Positions 57,857-64,000 of a stretch of DNA of 64,000 nucleotides are shown piece after piece. The notes under the pieces were generated by a model. It made no database searches. It had not been told where the DNA came from and saw only the letters and a list, made by a program, of their open reading frames with translations. The position numbers and the translations under genes are program-made. Numbering within the stretch: the stretch's first letter is position 1; the number at the start of each line of letters is the position of its first letter. Origin of the DNA: an uncultured Eubacteriales bacterium (GTDB lineage Bacteria > Bacillota > Clostridia > Oscillospirales > Acutalibacteraceae); the NCBI GenBank assembly GCA_934445035.1, contig CAKSDI010000002.1:124001-188000 (forward strand), in the 5' to 3' direction.

Positions 57857-58798
57857 ATGAAAACGGATTTTACAGTTTCTTTGGGAAAAATAATAAAAGA
57901 ATTCAATCTTGAAGAATTTTATCTTCCCGATGATCCCGAAAATATTCATATTTCGAGTACGGAAATTAACAGGCCGGGTCTTCAGCTTGCGGGATTTTTC
58001 AAGTACTTCGATCCTAAAAGAATTCAGATATTCGGTCTGAGCGAAATGAGCTTTATTGAATGCTTTGCTCACGAAAAAGCAGTTGAGAGAGCAAGAGAGT
58101 TCTTTTCAAGAAAGCCTGCGGCTGTAGTAGTATCAAGAGAGCTTGAAATGCCTGAATACTTTATTGAATCTGCAAAGGAATTCGGAGTTCCGCTTTTAAG
58201 AACTAAGGACACCACTTCCGGATTTTCCGCCGCTTTGATAGCTTCATTGAGCCTCAATCTTGCTCCGAGGATAACGCGTCACGGAGTTCTTGTGGAGGTT
58301 TACGGCGAGGGTATTCTGCTTCTCGGCGAAAGCGGAGTAGGAAAAAGCGAAACTGCTATTGAGCTTGTTAAGCGAGGCCACCGCCTAATTGCTGACGACG
58401 CGGTAGAGATAAGAAGAGTATCGAGCAAATCGCTCGTAGGCTCTGCGCCTGAAAATATCCGTCATTTTATAGAACTTCGCGGAATAGGAATTATAAATGC
58501 GAGCAGGATATTCGGCGTCGGAGCGGTAAAGCTCACAGAGAAGATCGATCTTGTTGTAAATTTAGAGCAATGGGATGTAAATAAATCGTATGACAGAATG
58601 GGACTTGATGACCAGACTACGGAAATTTTAGGTCTTAAGATACCCTCGCTCACGGTTCCTGTAAGACCGGGAAGAAACCTTGCGGTCATCATAGAGATCG
58701 CCGCTATGAACAACCGTCAGAAAAAGCTCGGCTATAATGCCGCCGAGGACCTGCTCAACCGTCTCGGAATGACTGACGATTTTAAAGAAACAAAATAA
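57857..58798 (+). CDS. hprK: HPr(Ser) kinase/phosphorylase
   Basis: This 313-residue enzyme phosphorylates and dephosphorylates Ser46 of HPr, the signal for carbon catabolite repression through CcpA. The C-terminal kinase domain has the P-loop GESGVGKSE (about 153-161), the signature ELRGIGIINASRIFG (about 203-217) and the late region VPVRPGRNLAVIIE. The ATG at 57857 has AAGGAG eight bases upstream. It opens an operon with glucokinase, murB, rapZ and whiA, a common Clostridial order tying carbon sensing to wall and cell-cycle genes. Confidence 0.96.
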   Translation: MKTDFTVSLGKIIKEFNLEEFYLPDDPENIHISSTEINRPGLQLAGFFKYFDPKRIQIFGLSEMSFIECFAHEKAVERAREFFSRKPAAVVVSRELEMPEYFIESAKEFGVPLLRTKDTTSGFSAALIASLSLNLAPRITRHGVLVEVYGEGILLLGESGVGKSETAIELVKRGHRLIADDAVEIRRVSSKSLVGSAPENIRHFIELRGIGIINASRIFGVGAVKLTEKIDLVVNLEQWDVNKSYDRMGLDDQTTEILGLKIPSLTVPVRPGRNLAVIIEIAAMNNRQKKLGYNAAEDLLNRLGMTDDFKETK

Positions 58799-58814
58799 TT
58801 TTTCGGAGGATAAT

Positions 58815-59774
58815 ATGTATAGACTTGGAATTGATTTAGGCGGAACAAATATTGTTGCCGGAGTGGTAAACGAAAATTATGAGATAATCGCAACGGATAA
58901 AATAAAAACCAATATGCCAAGGCCCGCCGAAGAAATTGTTGACGATATTGCAAAAGCTGCAGTAAACGCGGCAAAAAAAGCCAATTTGGATATAAAGGAT
59001 ATTGCGGCTGTGGGAATCGGCACACCGGGTTCGATAAATCCTATTACGGGTATCGTAACATTTTCAAATAACCTCGGATTTTACGATCTTCATTTGGGCG
59101 AAATGCTTAAAGAGCGCTTAGGTGTGGACCTCTATCTTGAAAACGACGCCAATGCCGCGGCTTACGGCGAATATATCGCAGGCGCGGGAAGAGGAACGGA
59201 AAACTTTATTGCCATCACTCTCGGAACAGGCGTGGGAAGCGGTATAATTATAGACGGAAAGCTTTATTCCGGCTCTAATTATGCAGGCGGAGAGCTTGGC
59301 CATACCGTTATTCAGATGAACGGCGAAGCCTGCACCTGCGGAAGAAACGGCTGCTGGGAGGCTTATGCTTCGGCTACAGCTCTTATCAGACAGACAAAAC
59401 AGGCAATGATCCGCTATCCCCAAAGCTCTATGTGGCAGCTTTGCGACGGAAAGATAGAAAACGCGAGCGGAAAGACAGCCTTTAACGCTATGAGAAACGG
59501 CGATGAAGCAGGCGCGGCAGTTGTAAATGATTATTTAGGCTATATTGCTGTCGGTCTTGCAAATGTTATAAATATTTTTCAGCCGGAAGTCATCTGCATA
59601 GGCGGCGGAATATCTAAAGAAAAAGAAACTTTAACAGAGCCTATCAAAAAAATCATTGACGGCGAAAACTATGCAAGAAATATCCCTGTTAAAACAGTTA
59701 TTAAAACTGCCGATCTCGGAAACGACGCGGGTATAATAGGCGCGGCTTTCCTTGACCGCCTTTATAAGGACTGA
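58815..59774 (+). CDS. glcK: ROK-family glucokinase
   Basis: This 319-residue ROK kinase has the N-terminal ATP-binding DLGGTNIVAGVV (about 7-18), the active-site loop LENDANAAAYGE, GTGVGSGII, GGELGHTVIQ and the zinc motif CTCGRNGCWEAYAS. There is no helix-turn-helix, so it is an enzyme rather than a repressor. It phosphorylates glucose, or possibly another hexose. It lies between hprK and murB in an operon with short gaps. Confidence 0.93.
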   Translation: MYRLGIDLGGTNIVAGVVNENYEIIATDKIKTNMPRPAEEIVDDIAKAAVNAAKKANLDIKDIAAVGIGTPGSINPITGIVTFSNNLGFYDLHLGEMLKERLGVDLYLENDANAAAYGEYIAGAGRGTENFIAITLGTGVGSGIIIDGKLYSGSNYAGGELGHTVIQMNGEACTCGRNGCWEAYASATALIRQTKQAMIRYPQSSMWQLCDGKIENASGKTAFNAMRNGDEAGAAVVNDYLGYIAVGLANVINIFQPEVICIGGGISKEKETLTEPIKKIIDGENYARNIPVKTVIKTADLGNDAGIIGAAFLDRLYKD

Positions 59775-59777
59775 TAT

Positions 59778-60686
59778 ATGTCTGCTTTAATGTTTGAGGA
59801 AAAGCTGAAAGAATTAAATATAGAATTTAAAAAGAATGTTAATTTGAGCGAGCACACGAGCTTTAAAATAGGCGGCAACGCGGAAATTTTCGTTATGCCT
59901 GCAAGCAAAGCCGAGCTTGTAAGCGCTGTGAATTCGGCAAGAGAGCAGGGTATCGGTTATTTCATTCTCGGAAAAGGCTCTAATATTCTTGTTTCGGATT
60001 TAGGAATAGAGGGAGCGGTTATCGATACCTCTAAGCTTAATAAGATCGAAAGAAATGAGAATATTATCACCTGCGAATGCGGAGTTTCGCTTATAAGGCT
60101 CTGCAATTTTGCGGCGGATAATTCGCTTAAAGGGCTTGAATTCGCTTTTGGAATTCCCGGAAGCGTGGGCGGTGCGATGATTATGAATGCCGGAGCTTAC
60201 GGCGGCGAGATATCCGCTGTGGCAAAAAGCGCCGAATGCTTAGACAATTGCGGCAATATCATAAATTTAAAGCTTTCGTCTTCCGATTTTTCATACAGAT
60301 CAAGTATCTTTAAAAAGAAAGATCTTATCGTGCTTTCGGCTTCATTTTCTCTTGAAAACGGAGACTGCGAGAGCATTCGTTCTTCTATGAATGAATTTAT
60401 GAGAAGGCGCAAGGAAAAACAGCCTCTTGAATATCCGAGCGCGGGAAGCACATTTAAGCGCCCCGAGGGATATTTTGCAGGAGCCCTTATTGAAAAAAAC
60501 GGATTTAAGGGTTTTTCCGTGGGCGGAGCGCAGGTAAGCGAAAAACACGCAGGATTTATTATAAATAAGAACAAAGCTTGCGAAAAAGATGTTTCGGCTC
60601 TGATAAAAATTATACAGGAAAAGGTTTTGAAAAACGACGGTGTTTTGCTTGAACCCGAAGTTATCAAAGTGGGAAGAAAGGAATAG
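59778..60686 (+). CDS. murB: UDP-N-acetylenolpyruvoylglucosamine reductase
   Basis: This 302-residue FAD enzyme makes UDP-MurNAc. It shows HTSFKIGGNAEIFVMP, FILGKGSNILVSD (FAD binding), AFGIPGSVGGAMIMNAGAYGGEI (split) and the C-terminal YPSAGSTFKRPEG with SVGGAQVSEKHAGFIIN. It is the type IIa form usual in Gram-positives. It starts 4 bases after glcK and is followed by rapZ within 4 bases, so translation is tightly linked. Confidence 0.96.
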   Translation: MSALMFEEKLKELNIEFKKNVNLSEHTSFKIGGNAEIFVMPASKAELVSAVNSAREQGIGYFILGKGSNILVSDLGIEGAVIDTSKLNKIERNENIITCECGVSLIRLCNFAADNSLKGLEFAFGIPGSVGGAMIMNAGAYGGEISAVAKSAECLDNCGNIINLKLSSSDFSYRSSIFKKKDLIVLSASFSLENGDCESIRSSMNEFMRRRKEKQPLEYPSAGSTFKRPEGYFAGALIEKNGFKGFSVGGAQVSEKHAGFIINKNKACEKDVSALIKIIQEKVLKNDGVLLEPEVIKVGRKE

Positions 60687-60689
60687 GAT

Positions 60690-61550
60690 ATGAATCTTCT
60701 GATAGTTACGGGAATGTCCGGCGCGGGAAAGACACAGGCGGCGAATACTCTTGAAGACCTCGGCTTTTTTTGCGTGGATAATATTCCGCCGGCAATAATT
60801 CCGGCTTTTATCGAACTGTCAAAAAGAAAAAACAGCGAGCTTGAAAAGCTCGCGATAGTCACCGATGTCCGCGGAGGAGAAAGCTTCGATGAGATAGGTG
60901 AGATATTAAATACTCTTAAAAATTCAAATATCGATTGTAAAATTCTGTTTCTCGATTGCGAGGATAAGCTCCTTGTTCGCAGATTTAAGGAAAACAGAAG
61001 AAAACATCCTCTTTGCGAAAAGGAAAACATTTCTTTATCCGAGGCTGTTGCCGCAGAAAGGCAAATGCTTAAAAAGATCAGATTTGCTTCCGATTATGTT
61101 ATCGATACCACCAATCTTACCATTGCGCAGTTAAGACAGCGCATTTCGGATACCTTTTTGGAAAATGCCGAAAAAGGAATGCAGATCCAGTGCAAATCTT
61201 TCGGATTCAAATACGGCACCGACGCTGACGCGGATATAGTGATAGATGTAAGATGCCTGCCTAATCCGTTTTATATAGAAGAACTTAAGAATAAAACAGG
61301 TCTTGACAGCGAAGTAAGAGATTATGTTATGAGCTTTGATGAAAGCAAGGAATTTTTAAATAAAATTCTTGATTTTATCGATTTTTCCATTCCGCTTTAT
61401 TCAAAAGAGGGAAAAAGCCAGCTTGTTATCTCATTCGGCTGCACCGGCGGAAAGCACAGATCGGTAACCTTTGCGGAGCTGCTTTATAAGCACCTGCTTA
61501 AAAACGGTTTTATCGCGTCTTCCTTGCACAGGGATATACATAAGAATTAA
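60690..61550 (+). CDS. rapZ: RNase adapter RapZ-like nucleotide-binding protein (YvcJ)
   Basis: This 286-residue GTP/ATP-binding protein has the P-loop GMSGAGKTQ (about 8-16), the ENRRKHPL region and the C-terminal IGCTGGKHRSV-type motif (FGCTGGKHRSV). In Enterobacteria RapZ controls GlmS through small RNAs. In Bacillus, YvcJ is less well understood. It normally clusters with yvcK and whiA. Here whiA follows directly and yvcK is missing. It shares 4-base gaps with murB. Confidence 0.94.
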   Translation: MNLLIVTGMSGAGKTQAANTLEDLGFFCVDNIPPAIIPAFIELSKRKNSELEKLAIVTDVRGGESFDEIGEILNTLKNSNIDCKILFLDCEDKLLVRRFKENRRKHPLCEKENISLSEAVAAERQMLKKIRFASDYVIDTTNLTIAQLRQRISDTFLENAEKGMQIQCKSFGFKYGTDADADIVIDVRCLPNPFYIEELKNKTGLDSEVRDYVMSFDESKEFLNKILDFIDFSIPLYSKEGKSQLVISFGCTGGKHRSVTFAELLYKHLLKNGFIASSLHRDIHKN

Positions 61551-61561
61551 GGGGGAGTTTT

Positions 61562-62455
61562 GTGTCGTTTAATACCGACATAAAAAACGAGCTTTCTCTG
61601 ATAAGACCGTCTGAATGCTGCAGACAGCCGCTTTTGTACGGCTTTTTGCTCTTCAGCCGGTCTTTTTCCGTTAAAAAGATATGTATGCAAACGGAAAATG
61701 AGAATACAGCTCTGCTTTATAAAAGACTTTTAAAAGAAGTATATAATGCCGACGGTGAACTTCTCTGCGGAGGAGGAGTAAGACCTACATACAGAGTGCT
61801 TGTCACCGATGAGGCGGACAGGCTTAAGGTGCTTGCCTCCGTGGATTTCGGAATTTATTCGGGGAAAATAAACCGTGAAAATTTCGGCAGGGACTGCTGC
61901 TGCGCCTCTTTTATAAGAGGAGTTTTTTTAGCCTGCGGCCACCTTTGCGATCCCGATAAAGGATACCGCCTGGATTTCCCTGTAAAAGAAAGGGCTCTGG
62001 CGGAAGAATTTTCTGAATTCTTGCTTGAGCATAATATTTCTTCGCATATAAGCACAAGAAATAAAGGATATGTAGTTTATATCAAAAAAAATGAGACTAT
62101 CGGCGATTTGCTTACGCTTATGGGAGCTTCGGCAAGAAGTCTTGAATTAATAGAGACCGCTATTTTAAAAAGCGTTAAAAATAATACTAACAGGGTAAGG
62201 AACTGCGACAGCGGGAATATAAACAAAACCGTGGAAGCTTCTCTTTACCAGAGAAAAGCTATTAATTATCTTATTTCGCACGATTATCTTGAAAGTCTGC
62301 CCGAAAAGCTTGTAAAAGCCGCAAAATTAAGGCTTTCGGCTCCCGAGGCGACCTTAAAGGATCTTTGCAAATTAAGCGACGAGGCGATAACCGTTTCAGG
62401 GCTTAATCACAGGCTTAAGCGAATAACGGAAATATATGAAGAAAAGATAAAATAA
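61562..62455 (+). CDS. whiA: sporulation/cell-division regulator WhiA
   Basis: This 297-residue protein has a LAGLIDADG-like N-terminal domain (about 1-190; RGVFLACGHLCDP) and a C-terminal helix-turn-helix (about 215-297; ATLKDLCKLSDEAITVSGLNHRLKRI). In actinobacteria WhiA is a sporulation and division transcription factor. In Bacillus it affects division and chromosome segregation. The start is GTG at 61562, with GGGGGAG upstream. It ends the hprK-glcK-murB-rapZ group and is followed by dnaE within 14 bases. Confidence 0.95.
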   Translation: MSFNTDIKNELSLIRPSECCRQPLLYGFLLFSRSFSVKKICMQTENENTALLYKRLLKEVYNADGELLCGGGVRPTYRVLVTDEADRLKVLASVDFGIYSGKINRENFGRDCCCASFIRGVFLACGHLCDPDKGYRLDFPVKERALAEEFSEFLLEHNISSHISTRNKGYVVYIKKNETIGDLLTLMGASARSLELIETAILKSVKNNTNRVRNCDSGNINKTVEASLYQRKAINYLISHDYLESLPEKLVKAAKLRLSAPEATLKDLCKLSDEAITVSGLNHRLKRITEIYEEKIK

Positions 62456-62469
62456 AGGAGGGCGGATTT

Positions 62470-64000
62470 ATGGATTTCGTGCATTTGCATACGCACAGCG
62501 AATACAGTCTTTTAGACGGCTGCTGCAGAATTGAGCAGCTGATCGACAGGGTAAAAGAATCGGGTCAAAAAGCTATAGCGCTGACAGATCACGGCGTGAT
62601 GTACGGCGCGGTGGAATTCTATAAAGCCGCTGTTAAAAAAGGTATAAAGCCGATAATAGGGTGCGAAGTATATGTCGCTCCGAGATCGAGAAAAGATAAA
62701 ATTAAAGGTCAGGATCAGGAATATTCGCACCTTATTTTACTCTGCGAAAATAATACGGGATATCAAAATCTTATCAAAATGGTGTCATTGTCTTTCACGG
62801 AGGGCTTTTACACAAAACCGAGAATTGATAACGAACTTCTTGAAAAATATCACGAGGGGCTTATAGCCTGTTCTGCGTGCCTTGCGGGTAAAGTGCCGAA
62901 AGCGCTGCTTAAAGGCGATTACGAAGAGGCTGAAAAAACGGCGCTTTATTTTAAAAATATCTTCGGTGCTGATAACTATTTTTTGGAGCTTCAGGATCAC
63001 GGCCTTGCGGAGCAGAAAAGAATAAACCCAATGATAGTAAAGCTTTCAAAAAACATCGGGATAGGTCTTGTCGCTACAAACGATGTGCATTATCTTAAAA
63101 AAGAGGACAGCTTTATTCAAAAGGTCTTGCTCTGCATTCAGACAAACAGTAAAATAAACGATAAAATGCCCCTTGATTTTAAAACGGAGGAATTTTATCT
63201 TAAATCCGCCGAGCAGATGAGCGAGCTTTTTAAGGATACGCCCGAGGCTATGGAAAACACCGTTAAAATTGCCGATAGGTGTAATGTTACCTTTGAATTC
63301 GGAAAAATCAAGCTTCCGTTTTTCGATACGGGCGGCGTGGATCATTTTGCATTTTTTAAAAGAAAATGCATAGAGGGTATGAAAAGAATTTACGGCGAAA
63401 ACCCCGATAAAAAAGTTACGGACAGGTTAGATTACGAGCTTTCCGTAATAAACAAAATGGGCTATGTCGATTATTACCTTATAGTTTGGGATTTTGTAAA
63501 CTATGCTAAAAGCAAAGGAATTCCCGTAGGTCCGGGCAGAGGATCGGGAGCAGGCTCGCTTGCGGCTTACTGCATTGGAATAACGGGTATCGACCCGATA
63601 AAATATAATTTGCTTTTTGAAAGATTTTTAAATCCCGAAAGAGTTTCTATGCCCGATTTTGATATAGACTTCTGCTATGTCAGACGGCAGGAAGTAATAG
63701 ATTATGTTATAAGAAAATACGGGGAAGACAGGGTGGCGCAGATAGTCACATTCGGAACTATGGCGGCAAGAGCGGCTGTAAGAGATGTGGGAAGAGCGCT
63801 GGATATTCCTTATGCTCTTTGCGATAAAGCGGCTAAGCTTATCCCCCAGACGCCCACTATGACCATTGACCACGCTCTTGAAATTTCAAGGGAATTAAAA
63901 GAGCTTTATTTAAACGACGAAAGAGTAAAAGAGCTTATCGATACCGCTAAAAAGCTTGAGGGAATGCCGAGGCACGCCTCAACCCATGCGGCGGGAGTGG
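62470..64000 (+). CDS. dnaE: DNA polymerase III alpha subunit, N-terminal part (DnaE)
   Basis: About 510 residues are visible before the window edge; the gene continues. A PHP domain (about 1-195; DFVHLHTHSEYSLLDG and ALTDHGVMYGAVEFYK) is followed by the polymerase core. The core has GPGRGSGAGSLAAYCIGIT (about 356-374) and the catalytic Asp motif PDFDIDF (about 397), with the third Asp beyond the edge. DnaE replicates the lagging strand or extends primers. The ATG at 62470 has GGAGGGCGG upstream. It follows whiA by 14 bases. Confidence 0.95.
   Translation, partial: MDFVHLHTHSEYSLLDGCCRIEQLIDRVKESGQKAIALTDHGVMYGAVEFYKAAVKKGIKPIIGCEVYVAPRSRKDKIKGQDQEYSHLILLCENNTGYQNLIKMVSLSFTEGFYTKPRIDNELLEKYHEGLIACSACLAGKVPKALLKGDYEEAEKTALYFKNIFGADNYFLELQDHGLAEQKRINPMIVKLSKNIGIGLVATNDVHYLKKEDSFIQKVLLCIQTNSKINDKMPLDFKTEEFYLKSAEQMSELFKDTPEAMENTVKIADRCNVTFEFGKIKLPFFDTGGVDHFAFFKRKCIEGMKRIYGENPDKKVTDRLDYELSVINKMGYVDYYLIVWDFVNYAKSKGIPVGPGRGSGAGSLAAYCIGITGIDPIKYNLLFERFLNPERVSMPDFDIDFCYVRRQEVIDYVIRKYGEDRVAQIVTFGTMAARAAVRDVGRALDIPYALCDKAAKLIPQTPTMTIDHALEISRELKELYLNDERVKELIDTAKKLEGMPRHASTHAAGV

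Noticed and set aside
60197..61030. 277-codon open frame antisense to murB and rapZ
   Set aside because: murB and rapZ are intact and clearly identified on the plus strand. The antisense frame is composition-driven and matches nothing.
1..64000. CRISPR array, prophage, toxin-antitoxin or biosynthetic cluster
   Set aside because: I saw no regularly spaced repeats, phage structural genes, toxin pairs or modular biosynthetic enzymes.

Overview
The window looks like a chromosomal segment of an anaerobic, endospore-forming Firmicute of class Clostridia. The gene content and gene order most resemble the Oscillospiraceae/Ruminococcaceae side, but this is inferred from remembered family features, not from a search. 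Supporting signs are the sporulation and germination genes (spoIVB, a pdaB-like deacetylase, a GerA/SpoVAF-type receptor, sigG, spoIIR), AddAB instead of RecBCD, HPr kinase, type III glutamine synthetase, a moderately AT-rich composition, frequent TTG/GTG starts and strong GGAGG-type ribosome sites. Nearly all of the DNA is dense housekeeping sequence. There is no rRNA, CRISPR array, prophage or intact insertion sequence.

Layout. Positions 1-4 kb hold the start of a phosphohexomutase gene (minus), then a sigma-70 factor, a tRNA-like element, a zinc-ribbon protein and a two-component system. 4-11.4 kb: an HtrA-type protease, spoIVB, a small alarmone synthetase, glutamine-dependent NAD synthetase, a DegV protein and the pdaB-like gene. 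11.4-16 kb (minus): nrdR-gltX-glnS-nif3. 16-23 kb: two M16 proteins, lgt, folD, a lipoprotein, a GerA-type protein and rpsT. 23-28 kb: a small ribbon-helix-helix protein, a lipoprotein (minus), uvrC, a cyclophilin, rmlA and a glycosyltransferase. 28-35 kb: addB-addA, followed by a 269-bp MITE-like element with TA flanks. 35-37 kb: an XRE regulator divergent from tRNA-Thr(CGU), a second DegV and a possible small RNA. 37-45 kb: sigG (minus), ispE, spoIIR, rpmE, a YigZ-family gene, dgt, and the macromolecular-synthesis operon dnaG-rpoD with two short followers. 45-48.6 kb: an amidase convergent with glnN, and an LCP-like gene.

48.6-57.7 kb (minus) is the most interesting block: ychF, a second alanine-racemase-fold protein, an ATP-grasp ligase resembling D-aspartate ligase, an AsnB-type amidotransferase, a MurJ/SpoVB-type flippase, alr and a hydrolase. 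Together these look like a dedicated peptidoglycan-precursor operon making an amidated D-amino-acid branch. 57.8-64 kb (plus): hprK, glcK, murB, rapZ, whiA and the start of dnaE.

Two regulatory themes recur. First, spoIVB and sigG carry near-identical forespore-type promoter boxes with the same spacing. Second, four genes (pdaB-like, GerA-type, amidase, LCP-like) have the Shine-Dalgarno and/or start codon built into a hairpin, terminator-like in the two clearest cases, so that read-through RNA would be poorly translated.
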